Positions 36,122-45,039 of a DNA stretch of 64,000 nt are shown in pieces (the stretch's first letter is position 1; the number at the start of each line of letters is the position of its first letter). This stretch comes from Bacteroidales bacterium. GTDB lineage: Bacteria > Bacteroidota > Bacteroidia > Bacteroidales > UBA932. The notes below the pieces were generated by a model, which was given only the letters and a program-made list of their open reading frames with translations, did no database searches and was not told where the DNA came from. The DNA is taken from the NCBI GenBank assembly GCA_015060325.1, contig SUYQ01000006.1, forward strand, positions 41,454-105,453. Direction: 5' to 3'. A program made the translations under genes and the position numbers.

Positions 36122-37321
36122 ATGATGAAATTGACTTCAATATCCAAGGTTGCGGCGGTCGTGATGGCCTTCTGCACCTTGATTGCAGTTTCTTGTGACA
36201 AGCCTGTCGAGGAAGAGAAGGGTGCTTTTGAGGTGTCCATCAAGACTCCGAATGTCGGCTCCGGCAAGGGACAGCAGTTTGTAAGCGTGAAGTGCAGCGG
36301 CAGCTGGACTCTTGCTCTCGTTTCCGACGAGGGGGAGGTTGACTGGGCTACCCTCAGCATGACTTCGGGCTCTGGTGACAAGAACAGCATCGTTCTCAAA
36401 TATGATGTGAACAACACCGAGAGCAGCCGCGGATGCAGAATCGTGCTTGACAATGGTTCTGAATGGACAGACTGCGCTTTGGTACAGATGGCAGCAGGCC
36501 AGCATCCTGAGGATGATCCGGATGATGGCAGCGGTTCGGGCAGCGGTCAGGGCAGCATGGACCTGACCAAGACAGGCTGGCTGGAGCTTCCGGCAATGGA
36601 TGATCCTGCTCTCGGATACTACAGCCACAGCTTCCAGATGGGCGGCAAGACCTACAGGAACTATTCGTTCGGATGGAGTCAGAAGGACCGTGTGGCCCTC
36701 TGGGTGGCATATCCGCTTTGTAAGTTCTATACGAACGGAAGCGCAGGACGAACAAATGCGTGGGCTTTGGATCCGCTTCTTGGCGAGGATTCCGCGGCTC
36801 CTTTCGGAGGTTATGCCGGAAGCTATGCTCGAGGCCATCAGCTTCCTTCGGCCGACCGTCAGTGCTGCGATGAAGCGAATGAGCAGACTTTCTATGGCAC
36901 CAACATGACTCCGCAGCTGAATGAACATAACGAAGGCATATGGGCCGATCTCGAAGGTAAGGTAAGAGGCTGGGCGAATGCATCGGATACGACTTACGTC
37001 GTGACTGGAGTCACCGTAAGCTCATCAAGCAGGAAGGAGGAAGATTCGTACGGCAACAGCGTGACAATTCCGGATGCATATTTCAAGGCTGTCCTTAAGT
37101 ACAGCAAGTCTTCGACACTCGGAACATGGAATGCGGCAGCGTTCTATCTGGAGCATAAAGCATATTCGGGCGGTATAAGCAAGTCACACTCTATGTCCAT
37201 AGACGAACTTGAGGAGATCACAGGAATAGACTTCTTCGTGAATCTTCCTGCCAAGATCGGCGAAGACCAGGCCGCGAAGCTTGAGGCTGCCGATCCTGCC
37301 AGCTCTTCAGTCTGGTGGTAG
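36122..37321 (+). CDS. Secreted DNA/RNA non-specific endonuclease (NUC1 family), lipoprotein
   Basis: This 399-residue lipoprotein (Cys25) has a BACON-like N-terminal domain (about 30-125), a Gly/Ser/Asp linker (128-145) and a C-terminal NUC1 nuclease domain. The active-site histidine lies in YARGHQLPSADR near residue 239, and the metal-binding Asn in FYGTNMTPQLNEHNEG. The usual motif is DRGH; here Ala replaces Asp. Such enzymes cut single- and double-stranded DNA and RNA outside the cell or in the periplasm. The start could be 36122 or 36125 (two ATGs). A second nuclease gene follows after a repeat-filled gap. Confidence 0.85.
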   Translation: MMKLTSISKVAAVVMAFCTLIAVSCDKPVEEEKGAFEVSIKTPNVGSGKGQQFVSVKCSGSWTLALVSDEGEVDWATLSMTSGSGDKNSIVLKYDVNNTESSRGCRIVLDNGSEWTDCALVQMAAGQHPEDDPDDGSGSGSGQGSMDLTKTGWLELPAMDDPALGYYSHSFQMGGKTYRNYSFGWSQKDRVALWVAYPLCKFYTNGSAGRTNAWALDPLLGEDSAAPFGGYAGSYARGHQLPSADRQCCDEANEQTFYGTNMTPQLNEHNEGIWADLEGKVRGWANASDTTYVVTGVTVSSSSRKEEDSYGNSVTIPDAYFKAVLKYSKSSTLGTWNAAAFYLEHKAYSGGISKSHSMSIDELEEITGIDFFVNLPAKIGEDQAAKLEAADPASSSVWW

Positions 37322-37327
37322 ATGGAA

Positions 37328-37413
37328 AAGATGTTTCGCTCCGCTCAACATGACAGTAAGGTTTTGTCAATTTGAATGTTGCTCTGTCATTCTGAGCGTC
37401 AGCGAAGAATCTT
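37328..37413. repeat. Pair of inverted dispersed repeats between two nuclease genes
   Basis: AAGATGTTTCGCTCCGCTC..CATGACA (37328-37354) and TGTCATTCTGAGCGTCAGCG..AATCTT (37385-37413) are inverted copies of the same repeat type. They fill almost the whole gap between the NUC1 gene and the next gene, and could form a long hairpin in RNA. Confidence 0.7.
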
Positions 37414-37427
37414 TAAACAAATGATTT

Positions 37428-38504
37428 ATGAAAAAATTACTTATAGTTTTCGCATCCCTGCTGCTTCTCAGCACAGGCGCGCAGGCCCAAAAGGGCACAA
37501 AGAATTATGTCGTGGGATTCTACAACCTTGAGAATCTCTTCGATACATACAATGATCCTGCAAAGAACGACGAGGAGTTCCTTCCTGAAGGAAAGAACAA
37601 GTGGACTGAGGCCAAGTATCAGAAGAAGCTTCAGAACATGGCCAAGGTCATCAGGTCGATGAAGGAGGAGAACGGCGCATGGCATGCCATCCTCGGCGTG
37701 TCGGAGATCGAGAACCGTCTCGTGCTCGAGGACCTCGTGATGGAGCCTCAGATCGCAGAGGCCAACTATCAGATCATCCATTATGACGGTCCGGACAGAC
37801 GTGGTGTGGATGTAGCGCTTCTCTACAAGCCGGAAGTGTTCACATACCTCGACAGTGAGTCCATCCCGTTCACATTTGAGGGCAGCTCCATCGACTGGAT
37901 TCAGAGTCAGGAGGAAAGGGATTATTTCAGAACCCGTGACATCCTCATGGTGCATGGAACCATTGATGGCGAGCACTTCGCGTTCTATGTTGCGCACCTT
38001 CCTTCACGTGCAGGCGGAAAGAAGGGTGGCAACCAGCTTCGCGACCGTGGCGGCGAGATCATGTACAACCACGCCATGATGATGCAGGAGAAATATCCTG
38101 GTATCAAGATCGTATGCATGGGCGATATGAACGACAACCCGACAGACCCGTCAATGGCCGAGTATCTCCACGGAAGGGAGTTCAAGGAGGATGTCACCGA
38201 CAAGGACTTCTTCTCTCCTTTCACTTCGATGCTCAAGGCCGGTTTCGGCTCGCTCGCATATCAGGGAGTATGGAGCATATATGACCTTCTCCTGGTCAAC
38301 AATGCCCTTGCAAACCCTCAGGACGGCACATTCGGCCTTCTCCAGCTTCACAAGAAGGGTTACTATGGACGCGTATACAACCCTAAGTTTCTGACCAACC
38401 AGAAGGGACAGTACAAGGGCACTCCGTTCAGGACATTCTCCAACGGATCGTTCATCGGCGGTTACAGCGACCACTATCCGACTTACATCGTAATCACTAA
38501 ATAG
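37428..38504 (+). CDS. Exported endonuclease/exonuclease/phosphatase-family protein
   Basis: This 358-residue protein has a signal peptide (1-20, ending AQAQ) and all core motifs of the EEP (DNase I-like) fold: GFYNLENLFD, SEIENR with the metal-binding Glu, DRRGVDVALLY, VAHLPSRAGG, GDMNDNP and the terminal SDHYP. It should be an active phosphodiesterase or nuclease in the periplasm or outside the cell. The order nuclease, TonB-dependent receptor, DUF5689 lipoprotein downstream points to uptake of nucleic-acid breakdown products. Phosphatase activity on lipids or inositol phosphates is an alternative for this fold. Confidence 0.88.
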   Translation: MKKLLIVFASLLLLSTGAQAQKGTKNYVVGFYNLENLFDTYNDPAKNDEEFLPEGKNKWTEAKYQKKLQNMAKVIRSMKEENGAWHAILGVSEIENRLVLEDLVMEPQIAEANYQIIHYDGPDRRGVDVALLYKPEVFTYLDSESIPFTFEGSSIDWIQSQEERDYFRTRDILMVHGTIDGEHFAFYVAHLPSRAGGKKGGNQLRDRGGEIMYNHAMMMQEKYPGIKIVCMGDMNDNPTDPSMAEYLHGREFKEDVTDKDFFSPFTSMLKAGFGSLAYQGVWSIYDLLLVNNALANPQDGTFGLLQLHKKGYYGRVYNPKFLTNQKGQYKGTPFRTFSNGSFIGGYSDHYPTYIVITK

Positions 38505-38647
38505 AAAGGAGATTTCTCCACTCGCTTCGCTCGGTCGAAATGACAGTTATACGCTCAGTCAAACGACAGTGACTGCTTGGTCGAAACGACAGGATGACAT
38601 GTTTTAGTGTCATTTCGAGCGAGGCCGCAGGCCGAGTCGAGAAATCT
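38505..38647. repeat. 143-bp repeat element, copy A
   Basis: The element begins right after a stop codon (38502-38504) and ends 16 bases before the next start. Its ends are inverted: GATTTCTCCACTCGC..GAAATGACA on the left and TGTCATTTCGAGCG..GAGAAATC on the right (about 35 bases each), with a core containing CAGTGACTGCTTGG. A near-identical copy B follows the next gene. It opens the upstream reading frame of the next gene artificially. Confidence 0.85.
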
Positions 38648-38663
38648 GCATAATGACAACAAA

Positions 38664-41627
38664 ATGATAAAGAAAGCATTACTATCAATCGCGGCGCTGC
38701 TTTGCTCCATTGCCCTCTTCGCCCAGGACAGCGAATGGGGAGGAGTGAAGGGTACGGTCGTAAACCGTGCCGGCAGAGCGCCTATCGCCGATGCTGAACT
38801 TACTCTTTCCCAGGCGGGAGAGACTGTCAATACAGCAATATCGGACGAGTCAGGAAAGTTCCTCATGGAAAATCTTCCAAACGGAATGTATGACCTGACG
38901 ATCAAGGCTCCCGGATTCCTGGATGCACATGTAAACGTGACCATCGAGGGTTATGTGAAGGACCTTATCTTCGTTGGTATGGTCGTAGAGCAGGTCGTTA
39001 CAGATGTTGACGATTCCAACTTCGCAGAGTTCGATATGGACGACTCAGGATTTGAGGACGCACCATCTATCCTTTTCGGAAGCAATGACCCGTTCACCAA
39101 CATCGCAAGCTTCGGATTCAGCTCCATCCGCTTCAAGAACAGAGGTTATACCAATGAGTCTCAGGACGTATACCTCAGCGGCGTGAGAATGAACGACGCC
39201 ATCACAGGCTATTCTCCATACTCTCTCTGGAGCGGTCTTAATGAGGCCATGAGAAGCAAGGAGACAACTGTCGGAAACGAGGTTTCCGACTACGGCTATG
39301 GCGGATACAACGGTGTGACCAACATCCACGCGGTACCTTCAAGCGTACGTCCGGGCTGGAGATTCAGCGCACTTACAAACAGCGCCCTCTACCGCCTCCG
39401 CCTCATGGCTACATACGCTTCAGGCGAGCTTGACAACGGCTGGTCATATGCATTCAACGTCTCTGCCCGCATCGGTGGAAACGACTGGGTGAAGGGTGTG
39501 TTCTACCGCAACTTCGCATATTATGCCGGCGTCGAGAAGAAGTTCGGCGACATCCACCGTCTCAGCCTCGTCACATTCGCGGCTCCGGGACAGCGTGGTG
39601 CTCAGAATGCTTCGACTCAGGAGGTATACGACATGATGGGCGACAACATGTACAACAGCAACTGGGGTTATCAGGACGGAAGGGTGCGCAACGCCCGCGT
39701 CCGCAAGACCTTCGAGCCTGTGACCATCCTCAAGTATACCGCAAATCCTACCGACAACCTTGAGGCATCTGCTACCCTCCTTTGGCGTACCGGAAAGAAC
39801 GGTTACACTGCAATGGACTGGTATGATGCACCGGACCCACGTCCTGACTACTACCGCAACCTTCCTAGCTACTTCTGGATGGATGATCCTGACTATGGCA
39901 GGCAGAATGCGGAGAAGGCTGCATGGGCGCAGTATGCATGGGAGGAGAACATCCCTGAATATGCGCACCTCAACTGGGACCGTCTCTACAATGTCAACTG
40001 GAACAACCTTGATGCAAACGGCATGGCCCGCTCGAAATATGTGATCGAGGAGCGTCGCGTAGACCAGAACGACATCAATGTCGGCGCTAATGTCAAGTGG
40101 AATGCCCACAAGTACTTCACTCTCACTGGAGGTGCGACATACAAGTGGAACCGCACCGAGTATTACAAGAAGCTCGACGACCTTCTTGGCGGTGACTACT
40201 ATGTGAATATCGACCAGTTCGCTGAACGCGACTTCGCTTCTAACCAGGCGATGGTCCAGAATGACCTTGACTATTATCTCGAGCATGGAGCGGCACAGAT
40301 CCTCTCCCAGGGTGACAAGTACGGCTATGACTACTATGCAAATGTCCGCAAGGCTGAAATCTGGGCAAATGGAGCTCTGGATCTCGGTGGCTTCAAGGCA
40401 AACCTTGCCCTCCAGGCAGGTTATGAGAAGTTCTGGAGAGAGGGTCTTGTGAGAAAGGGTCTCTTCCCAGGCCTCAATGATGACGGAACTGACTTCATTG
40501 TCGGTGACAAGAACCTCACTACATATGAGACAGTGAACGGCGAACTCGTTCCTATCACTTCAAAGGGCAACTCTGCGGTTGCTGATTTCTTTACATACTC
40601 GGCTAAGCTCGGTCTTCAGTACCACTTTGCCGGCGGTCACAGAATCTATGCGAACGGAGGCTATTTCAATGATGCCCCTACATTCGCTCAGTCATTCATC
40701 TCTCCTCGTACAAGGAACTCTCTCGTTCCTAACCTCGAGACCATGAAGACTGTTTCCGCAGACCTCAACTACCAGTACAGCAACAACGGATACAATGTCC
40801 GCGTGACAGGTTTCTATACCAAGATCATGGATCAGACCGACATGATGAGCTTCTATGATGATTCTCAGAACTCATTTACAAACTTTGCTATGAGCGGCAT
40901 CGACCAGCGTCATATGGGTGTCGAGCTCGGTTTCAAGGCACCTCTTCCGGTGCAGGGACTCTCTGTCGAGGGTGCTCTCAGCTGGGGTGAATACATCTAC
41001 ACTTCGACTCCGCGCATGACTCAGACCGTGGACAACAGCGCAGAGGTGGTTCATGACAATGCCCCTGTTCCATACTGGGCAAGCCATCCGGTCTATAAGA
41101 AATACACAGATGACCTCGGAACTGTAATCTATGAGACCGATGCCGACGGAAACTATATCGTTGAGAAGAACCAGAAGCACTATGTGCCTTCTACACCTCA
41201 GCTTGCAGCAAATCTCGGATTCAACTACAGAACCAACTCATACTGGTTCTTTGAGATAGATGCCCAGTACTTTGCAAATTCATACCTTGATATGAACCCT
41301 GGTTACAGAACCGACCTTGCCGTGAACGGTCCGGACGGAGTCTGCACACCTGTCGAGGTTGAGTATATGGCTGCTCAGGAGAAGTTTGACCCGGTATTCC
41401 TTCTCAATGCAAGCATCGGAAAGTCTTGGTACATCGACCGTAAGTACAACTTCGGATTCTCACTCAACCTCCAGAACATCACCAACAACAAGTGGGTGAA
41501 GACCGGCGGTTACGAGCAGACACGTCTGATCGACAGTGAGAGCGCCGAGAGGTACTATCGTTTCGACTCGAAGTACTTCTACATGCAGGGCTTTAACTAC
41601 ATGTTGAACCTCTATTTCAGATTCTAA
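38664..41627 (+). CDS. TonB-dependent receptor with carboxypeptidase-like domain
   Basis: The 987-residue product has a signal peptide (MIKKALLSIAALLCSIALFAQ), a regulatory-like beta-sandwich (about 28-105), a plug region (FGSNDPFTNIASFGFSSIRFKNRGY, YGGYNGVTNIHAVPSSVRPG) and a long barrel ending in LNLYFRF. It lacks the SusC signature and a SusD partner. The open frame extends back to 38607, but those codons lie in the repeat; ATG 38664 gives the signal peptide. The neighbours, an EEP nuclease upstream and a DUF5689 lipoprotein downstream, suggest it imports nucleic-acid fragments or a related ligand. Confidence 0.88.
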   Translation: MIKKALLSIAALLCSIALFAQDSEWGGVKGTVVNRAGRAPIADAELTLSQAGETVNTAISDESGKFLMENLPNGMYDLTIKAPGFLDAHVNVTIEGYVKDLIFVGMVVEQVVTDVDDSNFAEFDMDDSGFEDAPSILFGSNDPFTNIASFGFSSIRFKNRGYTNESQDVYLSGVRMNDAITGYSPYSLWSGLNEAMRSKETTVGNEVSDYGYGGYNGVTNIHAVPSSVRPGWRFSALTNSALYRLRLMATYASGELDNGWSYAFNVSARIGGNDWVKGVFYRNFAYYAGVEKKFGDIHRLSLVTFAAPGQRGAQNASTQEVYDMMGDNMYNSNWGYQDGRVRNARVRKTFEPVTILKYTANPTDNLEASATLLWRTGKNGYTAMDWYDAPDPRPDYYRNLPSYFWMDDPDYGRQNAEKAAWAQYAWEENIPEYAHLNWDRLYNVNWNNLDANGMARSKYVIEERRVDQNDINVGANVKWNAHKYFTLTGGATYKWNRTEYYKKLDDLLGGDYYVNIDQFAERDFASNQAMVQNDLDYYLEHGAAQILSQGDKYGYDYYANVRKAEIWANGALDLGGFKANLALQAGYEKFWREGLVRKGLFPGLNDDGTDFIVGDKNLTTYETVNGELVPITSKGNSAVADFFTYSAKLGLQYHFAGGHRIYANGGYFNDAPTFAQSFISPRTRNSLVPNLETMKTVSADLNYQYSNNGYNVRVTGFYTKIMDQTDMMSFYDDSQNSFTNFAMSGIDQRHMGVELGFKAPLPVQGLSVEGALSWGEYIYTSTPRMTQTVDNSAEVVHDNAPVPYWASHPVYKKYTDDLGTVIYETDADGNYIVEKNQKHYVPSTPQLAANLGFNYRTNSYWFFEIDAQYFANSYLDMNPGYRTDLAVNGPDGVCTPVEVEYMAAQEKFDPVFLLNASIGKSWYIDRKYNFGFSLNLQNITNNKWVKTGGYEQTRLIDSESAERYYRFDSKYFYMQGFNYMLNLYFRF

Positions 41628-41791
41628 AGGAGATTTCTCCACTCGCTCCGCTCGGTCGAAATGACAGTTATACGCTCAGTCAAACGACAGTGACTGCTTG
41701 GTTGAAACGACAGTGACTGCTTGGTTGAAACGACATGATGACATGTTTTAGTGTCATTTCGAGCGAGGCCGCAGGCCGAGTCGAGAAATCT
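41626..41791. repeat. 166-bp repeat element, copy B
   Basis: This is the same element as at 38505-38647, with one additional 23-bp tandem unit (CAGTGACTGCTTGGTTGAAA plus CGA) that explains the length difference. It starts on the stop codon of the receptor gene and ends 15 bases before the next ATG, mirroring the placement of copy A. Confidence 0.85.
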
Positions 41792-41806
41792 ATAACAAGA
41801 TAAGTT

Positions 41807-42898
41807 ATGAAGAAAATCTATACAATAATGTTGGCAGCGGCGCTCTTCGCAGGATGCGAGGAGTTCCAGCCTGTGGTCAATCAGGGCAAGTACCCTGATC
41901 CTGAGCCACAGAAGGTCTATACCGACGAAGACTTCGGAAAGTTCACTCCGATATCCGAGGTCAAGCAGATGTATGTAGACAACGGCAACAAGCCTTATGA
42001 CATCACAAAGAACTGCGTGATCAAGGGTCAGATCATCTCATCCGACAAGACAGGAAACATCTACAAGAGCTTCTACATCCAGGATGAGACTGCCGGTATC
42101 GAAATCAAGATCGGAAAGAGCGGTCTCTATAACGACTACAAGGTAGGTCAGTGGATTTATGTCGACTGTACGGACCTTACGGTAGGTGCATATGAGGGCA
42201 TGATCCAGATCGGATACAAGGACGAGACAGGCGAATATGAGACTGCATATCTCGAGCACTCTGCAATCATCGACAACCATGTGTTCAAGGGAGCGATGGC
42301 AGATGAAAAGGAACTCATAACTCCTGCAGTCATTTCCGGTGAGCAGATCTATGACGAAAAGTACCTTGGTACCCTCGTTACCATCGAGGATTGCAAGTAC
42401 TGCAACCTCGTGTTCCTTATCGGATATATCGATCCTAACATCGTGGACGAGGCAAAGAAGAAGTCCAACGAGAACCGTTTCTTCCTTGATGATGAGGATG
42501 GAACCAACTGGGGCATAGATACATGGGCCATGTCGGAGAGTCTCTTCAAGGAGCATGTTGACAACGGCGACTTCGACAACGTCCAGATGAACGATGGCGT
42601 GACTGTAGGAGAGCGCAAGCACCTGATCAAGCCTCAGCCTTACACCATGAACCAGTACTTCGAGATGCCTGGCCTCAGCGGCAACAGAAGGTATCTCCAG
42701 GTGCGTTCAAGCGGCTATGCAAGGTGGTCTGACGTCAAGATCCCTCAGGCTGTTCTTGACGGAACGGCTACAGCCACATTCACCGGCGTACTGACAAAGT
42801 TCGAGGCTGAGATGCAGTTCACCCTCATCGACCTCAGCGGCGTGAAGAAGGCTGACGGTTCACCATGGTATAACGAAAACAACGAAGAGATCAAGTAA
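41807..42898 (+). CDS. DUF5689-domain lipoprotein (OB-fold-like)
   Basis: This 363-residue lipoprotein (Cys17) matches the DUF5689 pattern: ITKNCVIKGQIISSDKTGNIYKSFYIQDETAGIEIKI near residue 65 reads as an OB-fold with strands around the IKG, YIQDE and GIEI segments. Then comes GQWIYVDCTDLTVGAYEG, followed by a variable C-terminal half. OB folds often bind nucleic acids. In this phylum I recall DUF5689 genes beside TonB-dependent receptors and secreted nucleases, as here. Its stop overlaps the start of the M3 peptidase gene by 1 base. Surface binding partner of the receptor is an inference. Confidence 0.8.
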   Translation: MKKIYTIMLAAALFAGCEEFQPVVNQGKYPDPEPQKVYTDEDFGKFTPISEVKQMYVDNGNKPYDITKNCVIKGQIISSDKTGNIYKSFYIQDETAGIEIKIGKSGLYNDYKVGQWIYVDCTDLTVGAYEGMIQIGYKDETGEYETAYLEHSAIIDNHVFKGAMADEKELITPAVISGEQIYDEKYLGTLVTIEDCKYCNLVFLIGYIDPNIVDEAKKKSNENRFFLDDEDGTNWGIDTWAMSESLFKEHVDNGDFDNVQMNDGVTVGERKHLIKPQPYTMNQYFEMPGLSGNRRYLQVRSSGYARWSDVKIPQAVLDGTATATFTGVLTKFEAEMQFTLIDLSGVKKADGSPWYNENNEEIK

Positions 42899-45027
42899 TG
42901 AAAAGAATATTTTTGTTTGCAGCAGTAATTATGGCAGCAGTTGCATGTAAGAATACTGAAAAGAAGTCGGAAGAACCACAAGGTGTTTTTGCCCAGAAGT
43001 GGGATACCCCATATGGAATTCCTGATTTCGGTGCAGTCAGCGAGGAGGATTATCTTCCGGCAATCAAGGAAGCTATCGCTCAGCATCAGGCTGAGATCGA
43101 TGCTATCATAGCAAACGAGGAGGCTCCTACATTCGAGAATGTAGTCGCTGCCTACGAGCGTTCCGGCGCCATGTTGGACCGCGTGATCGGTGTGCTCTTC
43201 AACCTTTCCGAGACAGATGGCACTGATTCGCTCCAGAAGGTTGTCGAGGAGGCTCTTCCGCTTCTTTCCGAGCACTCTGACAACATTTCCATGAATCCTG
43301 CATTCTTTGCAAAGGTTGAGGTTCTTTACAATGATATGGACAATCTCGGTCTGAATCAGGAGCAGAAGATGGTTCTCAAGAAGCTCTATGAAGGTTTCGT
43401 CAACAACGGAATCGCTCTTGACGAGGCTTCGCAGGCACGTATGCGTGAGATCAACAGCGAGCTTTCTTCTCTCTCCAACACATTCGGAAACAGGCTTCTT
43501 GCCGAGAACAATGCATTCGCTGCAGAGTTCGGCATAGCTATTTCCGAGTATGGCGGAGCGATGGCTTCTACTGAGGACCGCGCCCTTCGTGAGAAGATGT
43601 TCAAGGCATATGCTTCACGCGGAAACAACGGAAATGCGAACGACACCAAGGACCTCATCATGAAGATGATGGCTCTCCGTATCGAGAAGGCGAAGCTTCT
43701 CGGATACGAGAACCCTGCACAGATGATTCTGCATGACAAGATGGCCGGTACCCCTGAGGCTGTGGATACGTTCCTTGCAGGTCTCATGGCTCCAGCAGTT
43801 GCAAAGGCAAAGGAGGAGATTGCCGATATGCAGGCTATCATGGATGAGGATATCAAGGCGGGTCTTCTTCCTGAGGGTTCGAAGATCGAGCCTTGGGACT
43901 GGGCATATTACGCTGAGAAGGTACGCAAGGCAAAGTATGCTCTCGATGAGGAGCAGACCAAACCTTACTTCAAGATGGAAAACGTCCGCGAGGGTGTGTT
44001 CAATACTGCCCATAAGCTCTTCGGTCTGAACTTCGAGAAACTTGAGGACATTCCGGTATATCATCCTGATGTCGAAGGCTTCAAGGTGACAGATGCGGAC
44101 GGAGCCCTTATCGGAATTCTTCTTACTGACTATTTTCCACGCAGCACCAAGAGAGGTGGCGCTTGGATGAACAACTTCGTGAACCAGGAGGTTGTTGACG
44201 GCGAGGATATCCGTCCTGTGATCGTCAACGTAGGCAACTTCTCAAAGCCGGTTGACGGCAAGCCTTCTCTGCTTACTCTTGACGAGGTGGAGACCATGTT
44301 CCATGAGTTCGGACATGCACTTCACGGACTTCTCAGCCAGTGTACATACAAGAGTGTTGCAGGAACAGCTGTTGCACGTGATTTCGTGGAGCTTCCTTCA
44401 CAGATCATGGAGAACTGGGCGTTCCAGCCTGAGGTTCTCGAGGGATATGCACGTCATTACGAGACAGGTGAGGTCATCCCTGCTGAGCTTGTGGAGAAGA
44501 TCAATGCTGCCGGCACATTCAATCAGGGTTTCATGACCACTGAACTTGCAGCTGCTTCTATCCTTGATCTCAAGTGGCATATGCTCTCTGAGATCCCGAC
44601 TGTCATTTCGGACGACTCCACTGTCATTTCGAGCGATTCCACTGTCATCTCGAGCGACTCCGCTGTCATTTCGAGCGAGGCCGAAGGCCGAGTCGAGAAA
44701 TCTTTCGTAGAAGAATTCGAATCACAGGTATGCAAGGAAATGGGCCTCATCGATGAGATCATCCCACGCTACCGCAGCACATACTTCGCGCACATCTTCA
44801 GTGGCGGATACAGTGCAGGCTACTACAGCTACCTCTGGGCTGAGGTTCTCGACAAGGATGCATTCGAACTCTTCATGCAGGAAGGCATCTTCGATCCTGA
44901 GACTGCAATGTCGTTCCGCAAGAACATCCTCGAGATGGGCGGCAGCGATGAGCCGATGGATCTCTACCGCCGCTTCCGCGGCGCCGATCCTGATCCGGCA
45001 GCCCTCACCCGCGCCCGCGGGCTCTAA
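42898..45027 (+). CDS. dcp: M3-family peptidyl-dipeptidase lipoprotein with in-frame repeat array
   Basis: This is a zinc oligopeptidase of the Dcp/thimet group: 709 residues, lipoprotein signal with Cys17, the zinc site FHEFGHALHG (His469, Glu470 and His473) and the downstream FVELPSQIMENW Glu ligand, ending with RYRSTYFAHIFSGGYSAGYYSYLWAEV. It removes dipeptides from the C-terminus of peptides in the periplasm. Residues 568-602 consist of four 7-residue units (TVISDDS, TVISSDS twice, AVISSEA) plus EGRVEKS, encoded by the dispersed repeat, and sit where homologues continue directly from the WHMLSE helix to FVEEFE. The frame is intact. The gene overlaps the DUF5689 gene by 1 base. Confidence 0.92.
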   Translation: MKRIFLFAAVIMAAVACKNTEKKSEEPQGVFAQKWDTPYGIPDFGAVSEEDYLPAIKEAIAQHQAEIDAIIANEEAPTFENVVAAYERSGAMLDRVIGVLFNLSETDGTDSLQKVVEEALPLLSEHSDNISMNPAFFAKVEVLYNDMDNLGLNQEQKMVLKKLYEGFVNNGIALDEASQARMREINSELSSLSNTFGNRLLAENNAFAAEFGIAISEYGGAMASTEDRALREKMFKAYASRGNNGNANDTKDLIMKMMALRIEKAKLLGYENPAQMILHDKMAGTPEAVDTFLAGLMAPAVAKAKEEIADMQAIMDEDIKAGLLPEGSKIEPWDWAYYAEKVRKAKYALDEEQTKPYFKMENVREGVFNTAHKLFGLNFEKLEDIPVYHPDVEGFKVTDADGALIGILLTDYFPRSTKRGGAWMNNFVNQEVVDGEDIRPVIVNVGNFSKPVDGKPSLLTLDEVETMFHEFGHALHGLLSQCTYKSVAGTAVARDFVELPSQIMENWAFQPEVLEGYARHYETGEVIPAELVEKINAAGTFNQGFMTTELAAASILDLKWHMLSEIPTVISDDSTVISSDSTVISSDSAVISSEAEGRVEKSFVEEFESQVCKEMGLIDEIIPRYRSTYFAHIFSGGYSAGYYSYLWAEVLDKDAFELFMQEGIFDPETAMSFRKNILEMGGSDEPMDLYRRFRGADPDPAALTRARGL
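44599..44703. repeat. 21-bp tandem repeat array inside the M3 peptidase gene
   Basis: Four 21-bp units (consensus TGTCATTTCGAGCG plus seven bases) are followed by the end segment GAGGCCGAAGGCCGAGTCG..AAATCT of the dispersed intergenic repeat. The total of 105 bp is in frame with the gene and adds 35 residues (568-602). Confidence 0.9.
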
Positions 45028-45039
45028 CAGTCTTAGCGG

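Noticed and set aside
38607..38663. 19-codon N-terminal extension of the TonB receptor frame
   Set aside because: These codons fall in the dispersed repeat; the ATG at 38664 starts a clean signal peptide.
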